In this document: positions 1 through 5,422 of the stretch, one piece after another
Layout: each line of letters starts with the position of its first letter
Numbering within the stretch: the first letter of the stretch is position 1
Assembly (NCBI GenBank): GCA_016783225.1
Contig: JADHWZ010000141.1
Span: 1-5,422 of the forward strand
Reading direction: 5' to 3'
DNA length: 5,422 nt
Origin: Dehalococcoidia bacterium
Lineage (GTDB): Bacteria > Chloroflexota > Dehalococcoidia > GIF9 > UBA5620
Made by a program: the position numbers and the translations under genes
Notes under the pieces: generated by a model
What the model saw: only the letters and a program-made list of their open reading frames with translations
Databases searched by the model: none
Told to the model about the DNA's origin: nothing

Positions 1-970
1 TAGTGACTCGTTTGTAGGCGTCGCTTACCCAGGCTTTTGCCATGGCTGCGTCTTTGGCAAAAGGAAGTCCCTGGCTGATTTTCCACGCTGCTTGATAGGT
101 GATAAATCTTGATGTGTCGATGTCAGTAATCATGTTGGCACAGTGGTGTTGAATAGCCTGAAACGTACCTACGGGTACTCCAAATTGTTTGCGCTCCTTG
201 ACATAATCCACGGTCATTTCCAGTACTTGCTGAGCACCGCCGACCATCTCAGCACATTTGGCTACTGCGGCTTTACGCAACACCTCTTGCAACTGAACGT
301 CTCCTTGTACTTCCTTTCCGAGGATGTTCTCCTTCGGTATTTTCACTTTGTCAAATACCACCTCGAATTGCTTGTCACCGGCAATCGTCTTGAGCAAGGT
401 ACAGCTGATTCCCTTGCTCCTGCCATCCACTATGAACAAGGTGACTCCGTTTGCAGTTTTGGCGACGCAGATGATGTAGCCAGCAACGTGCACATCAGGG
501 ACAAGAAGCTTGATGCCGCTGACGAAATAGTCATCCCCATCGGCGGCTGCCTCCACAGATACCTTGCCAGCATCATATCCTCCATCAGGCTCATTGAGGG
601 CCAAAGTAATAATCAACTTGCCTTCAGCGATCTGGGGTAGCAATTCGTGTCTCTGAGTCTCGTTCCCTATTTCGAGGATGGTCATGCCTGCCATGATCAC
701 GGTGGAAAAGAACGGACCGGGCAAGCAGGCACGTCCCATTTCTTCAAGGAGAACAGCAAGGTCAAGGAAGCTTCCTCCGGAGCCCCCATATTCCTCGGGG
801 AATGCCAATCCCATCCAACCCAGCTGTGCCATTTTCTGCCATAATTCCAGAGGATATCCTCTTTCGTCGCTCACCATCTGTCTTACCAAATTCTTGGGAC
901 ATTCAGCGGCAAGGAAATCGCGAGACGTTTTCTTGAGCATTTCTTGTTGTTCGCTAAGGCCGTAGTCCAC
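1..970 (-). CDS. Acyl-CoA dehydrogenase D, beta-like subunit, 3' end cut by window edge
   Basis: The frame is open without interruption from a GTG at 970-968 to the left edge, giving 323 residues; by alignment with gene B about 49 C-terminal residues are missing. The GTG is chosen because AGGGGAGG lies 10 bases upstream (988-981) and the protein then begins MDYGLSEQQE, as in its paralogues; there is no ATG near. It is a close relative of B: by hand count 39 of the first 65 residues are identical, including ECPK, LW.KMA.LGWMGL and PEEY.G.G. The ACAD N-terminal helical domain (about 1-120), the middle beta domain (about 121-220) and most of the C-terminal helical domain are present, with KERKQFGVPVGTFQAIQ at 258-274 (Arg260 matches the FAD-diphosphate arginine of classical ACADs). 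The catalytic glutamate is absent: Ala234 sits at the FER position, and the EPxAGSD motif is degraded to NEPDGGYD. I infer a non-catalytic beta subunit pairing with C, 55 bases upstream. Confidence 0.93.
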   Translation of the reverse strand, partial: MDYGLSEQQEMLKKTSRDFLAAECPKNLVRQMVSDERGYPLELWQKMAQLGWMGLAFPEEYGGSGGSFLDLAVLLEEMGRACLPGPFFSTVIMAGMTILEIGNETQRHELLPQIAEGKLIITLALNEPDGGYDAGKVSVEAAADGDDYFVSGIKLLVPDVHVAGYIICVAKTANGVTLFIVDGRSKGISCTLLKTIAGDKQFEVVFDKVKIPKENILGKEVQGDVQLQEVLRKAAVAKCAEMVGGAQQVLEMTVDYVKERKQFGVPVGTFQAIQHHCANMITDIDTSRFITYQAAWKISQGLPFAKDAAMAKAWVSDAYKRVT

Positions 971-1025
971 AATCGTTGTTCCTCCCCTTTTTGAATTACA
1001 AGTTGCCAGGATTCCGGAAATTGAT

Positions 1026-2249
1026 TCAACCCATTAAAGGCAACCCCAGTCCTCTGAGGGCGATAATATTTCTCATGATTTCAGAAGTGCCAGCATAGAC
1101 GGTTTCAATGAATCCCCAGCGGTAGTGTAGTTCTGCTTCGCCATTGAGCGGAACCCATTTGGAGCCTGTTTGCAGTTGTCCACGGGGCCCCATTATTTGG
1201 GTGGCAACGTCGGCCAGGTGGTGGGCCGTCTCAGTAGCGAACATTTTTTGCATAGACGATTGATAATTAGGTACTTCGCCTTTGTCCAGTATGTAAGCTA
1301 GCTGGTAATAGAGCAGATTCGCTGCTTCAAGCTCAATTGCTATCTCAGCCAACTTCTGCCGGATGACCGGGTCCTCGCTCAAAGGTTTTCCGTTGCGTTT
1401 TGTCTCCTTGGTGTACATTAGGAGCTCATCGAATACACGCTGGAAACTACCAACAGGAAACATCCTTTCAAAGTCGAGGGCGGTCATTATGTAGTAGAAT
1501 CCGCGGTTTTTCTCTCCCACCAGGTTCCTTTTGGGAACCTTGACATTGTCATAGAACACTTCATTCGTTTTCCATCCAGCGATGGTTGTCATGTTACGTA
1601 TGGTGATGCCCGGGCTCTTCAGGTCTACGACCATCAATGAGATTCCCCTGTGCTTTGGAGCAGCGGGGTCAGTTCCGGTGCGAGCTCCCAGCCAGTGGTA
1701 ATCGGCGAAGTGAGCATGGGTATTGAACATCTTCTGCCCATTCAATAGGAAGTAATCTCCCTTCTCCTCGGCGTGTACGTCCCCTTTGTCCTCAGCAGGT
1801 GTCTCTGCCTTATCCTCGGCCCGGATCTCCAGCGCTGCCAGGTCAGACCCTGCCTGAGGTTCGGTATAGCCCAGGGCCATCTCTATTTCACCTCTGGCGA
1901 TGCGAGGCAGGAATTCTTTCTTCAGCTCGTCGCTGCCAAACTTCAAAATAGTAGGACCCGCCATAGCTGCGGCAACGAGCGACACGGGCGCTCCTGCGTA
2001 TGTCATCTCATCACGGATCATGAATGACACCATTTCTGAACTATTCAGGCCACCGTATTCTTTAGGCCAGGTAGGGCAAAGCCACCCCTTTGCTCCCATG
2101 CTCTGAATGACCTTGCGGCCGAATATTGGCCCGGCTCCTCCGCTGTACTCCGCTACTTCGGCCCTTGTTTCCTGTGTAACTTCCTTTCTGAGCAAATCGC
2201 GAACCTCTTGTCTAAGCTTTTCTTCCTCCGGGGTGAATCCGAAATCCAT
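1026..2249 (-). CDS. Acyl-CoA dehydrogenase C, alpha-like (catalytic) subunit
   Basis: A 407-residue ACAD. The ATG at 2249 is chosen because GGAGG lies 6 bases upstream (2260-2256) and the protein then starts MDFGFTPEEE, matching A; the frame stays open to a TTG at 2351, but that extension has no family likeness. Domains: N-terminal helical (about 1-124), middle beta (about 125-245) with the flavin-site motif TEPQAGSDLAAL at 129-140, and C-terminal helical with AGTSEIMRNIIALRGLGLP at 386-404. The candidate catalytic base is Glu261 in LDFERM, the position used by isovaleryl-CoA and long-chain ACADs; the medium-chain position is Ala386. It would oxidise an acyl-CoA to the 2,3-enoyl-CoA, reducing FAD and then ETF, in the cytoplasm. 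The partner is most likely D just downstream. An oddity is a charged 8-residue repeat at 144-167, two units of which are extra relative to A. The substrate is unknown; the ACAD call itself is firm. Confidence 0.96.
   Translation of the reverse strand: MDFGFTPEEEKLRQEVRDLLRKEVTQETRAEVAEYSGGAGPIFGRKVIQSMGAKGWLCPTWPKEYGGLNSSEMVSFMIRDEMTYAGAPVSLVAAAMAGPTILKFGSDELKKEFLPRIARGEIEMALGYTEPQAGSDLAALEIRAEDKAETPAEDKGDVHAEEKGDYFLLNGQKMFNTHAHFADYHWLGARTGTDPAAPKHRGISLMVVDLKSPGITIRNMTTIAGWKTNEVFYDNVKVPKRNLVGEKNRGFYYIMTALDFERMFPVGSFQRVFDELLMYTKETKRNGKPLSEDPVIRQKLAEIAIELEAANLLYYQLAYILDKGEVPNYQSSMQKMFATETAHHLADVATQIMGPRGQLQTGSKWVPLNGEAELHYRWGFIETVYAGTSEIMRNIIALRGLGLPLMG
1749..1820 (-). repeat. In-frame 3 x 24-base tandem repeat inside ACAD C
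   Basis: Three imperfect 24-base units (1820-1797, 1796-1773, 1772-1749) encode AEDKAETP, AEDKGDVH and AEEKGDYF at residues 144-167 of C. The last unit is the normal ACAD sequence leading into the strand YFLLNGQ. Removing the first two units gives a 19-residue stretch, AALEIRAEEKGDYFLLNGQ, that aligns without gaps to ASLICTAIKKGDEYILNGQ in gene A. The 48 extra bases therefore look like an in-frame tandem expansion into a surface loop of the middle beta domain, just after the flavin-site motif. The units differ at several synonymous and non-synonymous sites, so the expansion is not recent. Confidence 0.85.
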
Positions 2250-2276
2250 ACTATGCCTCCTTAGCGTTATATCCGA

Positions 2277-2288
2277 GTCTCTTGAGAC
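2277..2288. promoter_or_regulatory. Perfect 5+5 inverted repeat upstream of ACAD C
   Basis: GTCTC-TT-GAGAC is a perfect inverted repeat starting 28 bases upstream of the C start codon. It sits between a TTGACG (2296-2291) and a TATAAC (2271-2266) on the minus strand, which are 19 bases apart. That second promoter-like pair would start transcription on top of the ribosome binding site, so I do not call it a promoter. The repeat may be a small operator or a weak leader hairpin; it is short enough to be chance. Confidence 0.25.
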
Positions 2289-2403
2289 AGCGTCAACCCA
2301 TGTGAGCCCGTTGGCTTCAGTCTTGCGACAGGCAGCCGCCCGTCGTAACAAGGCTAGGTCACGGTTCGATCCTAATGCTGGTTAGTCCTCGGCACTCGAT
2401 AGT

Positions 2404-2432
2404 AGTGTAGCAAATGGCGAAGGTGAGTTCAA
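2404..2432 (-). promoter_or_regulatory. Probable sigma70 promoter for the CD unit
   Basis: TTGAAC (2432-2427) and TACACT (2409-2404) are separated by 17 bases, and TGC directly before the -10 gives the extended -10 form TGnTAnnnT. Each hexamer matches four of six consensus bases. It lies downstream of the AB terminator and would start RNA near 2397, leaving a leader of about 147 bases before C. This is a consensus match only. Confidence 0.5.
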
Positions 2433-2543
2433 TAAGGGGTGGTAGAGAGTGTTGATGATTTGTCGGCTTTGAAGGCGTGTCCTGGGGAGTTGTGTTATGA
2501 GTAACTCGATGAGAAGAACCGTGCTCGAAAGCAGGTGCAAGGC

Positions 2544-2574
2544 AAAAAGCGAGCCCCTCCGGCAAGGAGGGGCT
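2544..2574 (-). terminator. Rho-independent terminator after ACAD B
   Basis: On the minus strand AGCCCCTCC (2574-2566) and GGAGGGGCT (2560-2552) form a perfect 9-bp GC-rich stem with a TTGCC loop, followed after CGC by five T residues (2548-2544). It begins 26 bases past the B stop codon. It should end most AB transcripts and separate the two ACAD pairs into two units. The T-run is short and offset by three bases, so some read-through is possible. Confidence 0.8.
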
Positions 2575-2600
2575 AAGCAACTGGCAACTGCTAGATGACC

Positions 2601-3734
2601 TCAGAGAAGGCCAATCTTCTGAGCTACTAACTCCCTGTGGAAATCGGTGTCTCCGAAGGCGGTATCTGCAGCCTTAGCCTTCTGGTAGTAAAGCGGTATA
2701 TCGTGGTCTTTGCTGGTACCGATGCCTCCATGCAGTCTTATGCCCCACTTGGTCACATACTTGTAGGCTTCATTAACATATGCCTTTGCCATAGAGACTT
2801 CCTTGGAACAGGGGATCCCTTCTGATTCCATCCATGCTGCTTCATAGACTAAATACTGACTGGTCTCCATGGTGGTCCACATATCAGCCATCATGTGCTG
2901 GAGCGCCTGGAAAGCTCCAATAGGTCTATTGTATTGGACTCTCTCCTTGGAATATGCCACGGTCATCTCGACACTGGCCTGCATGCCACCTATGGCCTCG
3001 GCGCATTTGGCGAGGGCTCCTTTCTCAAGCATCTTCTGTATTATAGGCCACCCTTCATCTAACTCGCCTAGCACGTTTGTTTTGGGTATGAGGACATCCT
3101 TGAATCGTACTTCACATAGCTTGTCCAGCGCTATGGTAGGCATTACCTCGCAGCCTATTCCAGGGGCCTTGGCGTCAACTATGAACAGGGTGATTCCTTC
3201 CTCGCGTGAGGCTCCGTCCTGTGTCCTGGCGGCACAGATGAGGTAATCGGCGACATGGGCCATTTCCACAAAGAGCTTTGTGCCATCAATTATAAAATCA
3301 TCGCCTTTGGGCGTCGCTTTGATGCTAATTCCGGAAGCACCAAGGGTACCCTCGGCTTCAATCAGGGCCGTAGTAAGAATTAGCTGTCCGCCAGCTATCT
3401 TCGGCAGGAACTCTTTCTTTTGGTCATCGGTGCCTGCGTCTAGTATGGGGAAAGTACTCGTTATGGTGCAGACTAAGGGTCCGGGGAGGATATTCCTGCC
3501 TGTCTCCTGCAAGAGAACCGTAAGGTCTTGAAAGGTATAACCCATGCCGTCATATTCTTCAGGGACAACTAAGCCCATCCATCCCAGTTCGGCCATTTTC
3601 TTCCAGAGGTTGGGAGAGTAGCCTTTCTCGCTGTCCTGAAGTTCCCTCACCATGGTCTTGGGACATTCTGTGGAAAGGAAGTCCCGTGCCATCTTCTTCA
3701 ATATCTCTTGTGTTTCGGTAAGTCTAAGATCCAT
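2601..3734 (-). CDS. Acyl-CoA dehydrogenase B, beta-like subunit
   Basis: A complete 377-residue ACAD, a normal length for the family. The ATG at 3734 has AGGAGG four bases upstream (3744-3739) and gives MDLRLTETQE. The three ACAD domains are recognisable: N-terminal helices with GWMGLVVPEEYDGMG (51-65), middle beta domain (about 120-220), and C-terminal helices with KERVQYNRPIGAFQALQH (263-280) and RLHGGIG (333-339). Arg265 matches the arginine that in classical ACADs contacts the FAD diphosphate of the adjacent subunit. The catalytic machinery is lost: the FER position is Gly239, the C-terminal glutamate region reads AFGDTDFHRE, and EPxAGSD is reduced to IEAEGTLGAS. RLHGGIG has Arg333 where the usual residue is Gln. 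Known FadE27/FadE28-type subunits behave this way inside alpha2beta2 enzymes. It lies 23 bases downstream of A, its probable partner, and is followed by a terminator. Confidence 0.95.
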   Translation of the reverse strand: MDLRLTETQEILKKMARDFLSTECPKTMVRELQDSEKGYSPNLWKKMAELGWMGLVVPEEYDGMGYTFQDLTVLLQETGRNILPGPLVCTITSTFPILDAGTDDQKKEFLPKIAGGQLILTTALIEAEGTLGASGISIKATPKGDDFIIDGTKLFVEMAHVADYLICAARTQDGASREEGITLFIVDAKAPGIGCEVMPTIALDKLCEVRFKDVLIPKTNVLGELDEGWPIIQKMLEKGALAKCAEAIGGMQASVEMTVAYSKERVQYNRPIGAFQALQHMMADMWTTMETSQYLVYEAAWMESEGIPCSKEVSMAKAYVNEAYKYVTKWGIRLHGGIGTSKDHDIPLYYQKAKAADTAFGDTDFHRELVAQKIGLL

Positions 3735-3757
3735 GATTCCTCCTGTCCAAATTCGGT

Positions 3758-4942
3758 CTATTTCATCCTGGGCAGTCCCAGACCGTACCAGGCAATGATG
3801 TTCTTTTGTATCTCATTTGTCCCCATGGAGATGGTAAATACGAAGCAATCGTGATACAAAGCCTCCCACGTGCCATTCATAGGTGCCCAGCGGGAAGACT
3901 TGACTTGGCCGTAAGGGCCCAAAATCTCCGTTGCCAGGAAAGCAAGGCGCTCTCCGAGATCACTGGCAAATATCTTCAGTGCCGAAGCATCCATCAGGGA
4001 CATCTCGTTCCTGTTCTGTAAGTCAGCTACACGGTATGCTAGAGTGCGTGCTGCCTCGATGTCGCAGGCTGTCTGTGCCAGACGGTTGCGGATGAGCGGG
4101 TCCTTCGCCAAAGGCTGGCCGTTTCGCTTGGTCTCGTTACAGTATTCCACCAGACCTTCCAGCCCCCGCATCATTGCCATAATTTGGTCTATGTTGGACC
4201 TCTCGAAGCCGGCGAGAGTGTTAACAACCGCCCAGCCTTCGCTTTCTTGCCCTACGATGTTCTTGGCGGGCACGCGCACGTCATCGAAGTAAACCTCATT
4301 GTAGATTGTTTCTCCGTTCATGTATGGAAGGGATCTTATCGTAATTCCAGGGGTCTTCATGTCCAGCAGCAAAAAGGAAAGATTATGGTGACTGCGGGCC
4401 TCGGGGTCGCTCTTGAATACTCCAAAGCCCCAGTCAGCCTTGTGAGCACCGGTAGTCCAGGTCTTTTGGCCGTTTAAGATGTATTCGTCACCCTTCTTTA
4501 TCGCAGTGCAGATAAGAGATGCCAGGTCAGACCCTGCATTAGGTTCGCTCCATAGCTCGCACCATGTCACCTCCGCCTCTGCGATAGGGGGAAGGAATTC
4601 CCTCTTTATCTCATCACTTGCTGCCGCGAGAAGTGTTGGTCCAAGCATTCCTACCCCGAAGACATCAACCCCGCCAACGCCATGGTATCCTCTCGCTTCG
4701 GAAAAGAGAACTCGATCCATCATGGTTCCTGAGCCGCCATATTCGGGAGGCCAATCGAGGGCGAGCCACCCTTTCTTGGCAAATTCTTTGGCGCAATGGC
4801 GGTCGTACTTCCAACATGTCTCATCGGAGTACGCACTCTCGAATCCTATGTACTCTGGCGGTTTCTGTTTCTCTAGCTCCTTGCAGACCTCAAGAAACTC
4901 CTTTCTGCGTGCCATTTGTTCGTCTGTAAACCTGAAATCCAT
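3758..4942 (-). CDS. Acyl-CoA dehydrogenase A, alpha-like (catalytic) subunit
   Basis: A 394-residue ACAD, first gene of the AB unit. The ATG at 4942 is preceded by GGAGG at 4952-4948, 5 bases away, and gives MDFRFTDEQ as in the paralogues; a TTG five codons upstream (4957) overlaps the ribosome binding site and is rejected. Motifs: GWLALDWPPEYGG (58-70), flavin-site SEPNAGSDLASL (132-143), NGQKTWTTGAHKAD (157-170, with the Trp-Thr that packs on the flavin in this family), and C-terminal MGTNEIQKNIIAWYGLGLP (373-391). Glu247 in AGFERS is the candidate catalytic base; the medium-chain glutamate position is Met373. The expected reaction is alpha,beta-dehydrogenation of an acyl-CoA with ETF as electron acceptor. 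Overall layout resembles FadE26/FadE29-type alpha subunits of steroid side-chain ACADs, but no neighbouring gene confirms a steroid pathway. Confidence 0.96.
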   Translation of the reverse strand: MDFRFTDEQMARRKEFLEVCKELEKQKPPEYIGFESAYSDETCWKYDRHCAKEFAKKGWLALDWPPEYGGSGTMMDRVLFSEARGYHGVGGVDVFGVGMLGPTLLAAASDEIKREFLPPIAEAEVTWCELWSEPNAGSDLASLICTAIKKGDEYILNGQKTWTTGAHKADWGFGVFKSDPEARSHHNLSFLLLDMKTPGITIRSLPYMNGETIYNEVYFDDVRVPAKNIVGQESEGWAVVNTLAGFERSNIDQIMAMMRGLEGLVEYCNETKRNGQPLAKDPLIRNRLAQTACDIEAARTLAYRVADLQNRNEMSLMDASALKIFASDLGERLAFLATEILGPYGQVKSSRWAPMNGTWEALYHDCFVFTISMGTNEIQKNIIAWYGLGLPRMK

Positions 4943-4987
4943 ACATACCTCCTTCAAAGCTCTAGGTTCTCATGACAGTAATCCCCG

Positions 4988-5011
4988 CTGGACTGCTATT
5001 AGCAGTGCCAG
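4988..5011 (-). promoter_or_regulatory. Leader hairpin upstream of ACAD A
   Basis: CTGG and CCAG form an outer stem around a perfect 6-bp inner stem, ACTGCT/AGCAGT, with an AAT loop and one bulged C (5007). No T-run follows on either strand, so it is not a simple intrinsic terminator. It lies about 45 bases before the A start codon and would be in the mRNA leader. A 12-codon frame starting at 5037 (MVDTCLLPYWHC) has its TAA stop at the top of this hairpin. The role is unknown: mRNA stability, a protein-binding site or attenuation are possibilities. Confidence 0.5.
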
Positions 5012-5122
5012 TATGGTAACAGGCAGGTATCAACCATGGTTCTTTTGGCTACCTTTTGCCTGTTCCACCTTGAGGCTATCCAGCAAACCTTACTCAGCAC
5101 TTCGGCCTTGAAATTGAATCAG

Positions 5123-5204
5123 CTTACTTGGGAAATGCTCTCGCAGTTTTGCTCTCGTCTATTCGCCCGGCTATTATAATACATGCTCCTTAATTTGGGA
5201 AGTG
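5123..5204 (-). repeat. Imperfect direct repeats flanking the ACAD A promoter
   Basis: CACTTCCCAAATTAAG (5204-5189 side) and CATTTCCCAAGTAAG (5137-5123) share TTCCCAA and TAAG in the same order, about 67 bases apart, one overlapping the -35 and one downstream of the predicted start. The spacing could suit a looping regulator, but the match is short and may be chance. Confidence 0.3.
5173..5201 (-). promoter_or_regulatory. Probable sigma70 promoter for the AB unit
   Basis: A perfect TATAAT (5178-5173) lies 17 bases after TTCCCA (5201-5196, four of six consensus bases). RNA would start near 5166, leaving a leader of about 224 bases. An imperfect inverted repeat, TTGGAAG (5219-5213) and CTTCCCAA (5202-5195), overlaps the -35 and is a candidate operator. 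This gives the AB pair its own promoter, independent of greA. Confidence 0.6.
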
Positions 5205-5318
5205 CCGCGGGGCTTCCAAGAATCGCAGATTAGAAGGGTTTTGGCTGGCATTGTTGCCGATAATCTAGTCTCGGTGTTGACCAAAAGCATCCTATTGCTC
5301 TCCTGTCCAGACATAAGC

Positions 5319-5422
5319 TCAATCGTGTCTAATGTCCTCAATCTGGTAGTGCAGTATCCCAGCCGGTGCTTTCACCTCAACCTTATCCCCTCTCTGCCGT
5401 CCCAATAACGCTTGACCCATAG
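5319..5422 (-). CDS. greA: Transcription elongation factor GreA family, C-terminal end only
   Basis: The last 33 codons and TGA stop (5321-5319) of a gene entering from the right edge. The visible protein begins MGQALLGRQRGDKVEVKAP and ends in YQIEDIRHD. This matches the end of the GreA/GreB C-terminal FKBP-like domain: SP(I/M)G.ALLGK..GD.VEV..P.G...Y.I. The two bases before ATG (CT) fit a preceding Pro codon, as in the family's SP motif; the ATG is therefore internal, not a start. GreA binds the RNA polymerase secondary channel and rescues backtracked complexes by stimulating transcript cleavage; the catalytic coiled coil lies outside the window. GreB or another Gre-like protein cannot be excluded. 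It is transcribed in the same direction as the ACADs but is separated from them by 376 bases with a separate promoter. Confidence 0.85.
   Translation of the reverse strand, partial: MGQALLGRQRGDKVEVKAPAGILHYQIEDIRHD

Larger units (their letters stand above)
2250..2600. other. 351-base intergenic region between the AB and CD pairs
   Basis: No credible gene lies here. In the direction of transcription it holds a terminator for the AB unit (2574-2544), an extended -10 type promoter (2432-2404) and a leader of about 147 bases running to the C start. The leader includes a short perfect inverted repeat (2277-2288) and, on the plus strand, a patch resembling the 3' end of 16S rRNA plus a tRNA T-loop-like stretch (2336-2372). 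A 73-codon minus-strand frame (2580-2359) spans the terminator and resembles nothing I recognise. Confidence 0.8.
4943..5318. other. 376-base intergenic region between greA and ACAD A
   Basis: No convincing gene. On the minus strand it holds a promoter with a perfect TATAAT (5201-5173), a pair of imperfect 15-16-base direct repeats flanking the -10 (5204-5190 and 5137-5123), an 8-base direct repeat CGAGAGCA (5157-5150 and 5143-5136), and a leader of about 224 bases ending in a strong hairpin (5011-4988) 45 bases before the A start codon. I see no T-tailed terminator for greA. A 38- to 46-codon frame directly after greA is too weak to call. Confidence 0.75.

Noticed and set aside
143..640. 165-codon plus-strand open frame
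   Set aside because: Antisense to ACAD D, whose minus-strand frame is open from 970 to the window edge and matches the ACAD family throughout.
2250..2351. N-terminal extension of ACAD C from a TTG at 2351
   Set aside because: The extension has no ACAD likeness, and the ATG at 2249 has a well-spaced GGAGG and aligns with the starts of A, B and D.
2336..2400. Intact tRNA gene around GGTTCGATCC
   Set aside because: The bases flanking the T-loop-like word do not pair as a T stem, and no matching acceptor stem or anticodon arm is found upstream.
4479..5111. 210-codon plus-strand open frame
   Set aside because: It runs antisense to the well-supported ACAD A and its leader, has no recognisable domain, and is rich in Ser/Pro/Arg as expected of a shadow frame.
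5108..5184. Minus-strand frame starting MYYNSR at 5184
   Set aside because: AAGGAG is only one base from the ATG, too close for normal initiation, and the ATG lies upstream of the predicted transcription start.
5174..5314. Short minus-strand frame of 46 codons (or 38 from ATG at 5290, with AGGAG nine bases upstream) just after greA
   Set aside because: A plausible ribosome binding site, but no recognisable family, and its stop codon lies in the predicted -10 box of the ACAD A promoter; chance is as likely.
5202..5408. 68-codon plus-strand open frame
   Set aside because: It is antisense to the greA C-terminal codons and the intergenic region, and has no recognisable domain.

Overview
The window is a minus-strand stretch of bacterial chromosome built almost entirely from four acyl-CoA dehydrogenase (ACAD) genes. 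Read in the direction of transcription (right to left) it holds: the 3' end of a greA-type transcription elongation factor gene (5319-5422, cut by the window edge); a 376-base intergenic region with a good promoter and a structured leader; ACAD A (3758-4942) and ACAD B (2601-3734), 23 bases apart; a rho-independent terminator; a 351-base intergenic region with a second promoter and leader; then ACAD C (1026-2249) and ACAD D (970 to beyond base 1), 55 bases apart. The plus strand carries no gene I can support; its open frames are antisense shadows.

The four ACADs form two alpha/beta pairs in the order alpha-beta, alpha-beta. A and C are alpha-like: they keep the flavin-site (S/T)EPxAGSDLA motif and the C-terminal GT(N/S)EI..NIIA..GLGLP block, and carry a candidate catalytic glutamate in an FER motif (Glu247 in A, Glu261 in C), while the classical C-terminal glutamate of medium-chain ACAD is replaced (Met373, Ala386). 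B and D are beta-like: both glutamate positions are lost and the EPxAGSD motif is degenerate, but they keep the KER arginine region, which in classical ACADs reaches the FAD of the neighbouring subunit. This is the division of labour known from the alpha2beta2 ACADs of actinobacterial steroid side-chain breakdown (for example FadE26-FadE27 = ChsE4-ChsE5). The likely products are therefore two heterotetrameric ACADs, each from its own two-gene transcription unit, passing electrons to electron transfer flavoprotein. The substrate cannot be told from the window; bulky steroid-like or branched acyl-CoAs are a reasonable guess by family only.

The organism looks like a bacterium of roughly balanced GC with strong AGGAGG ribosome binding sites and sigma70-like promoters. 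Multiple ACADs and this codon mix would suit an uncultured Chloroflexota (Dehalococcoidia-like) or Desulfobacterota lineage, but nothing in the window fixes the taxonomy.

The most unusual points are the twin alpha/beta operons, an in-frame 3 x 24-base tandem repeat inside ACAD C that adds exactly two 8-residue units relative to A, and leader regions holding hairpins, direct repeats and a curious rRNA/tRNA-like patch. I see no mobile element, CRISPR array or intact RNA gene.
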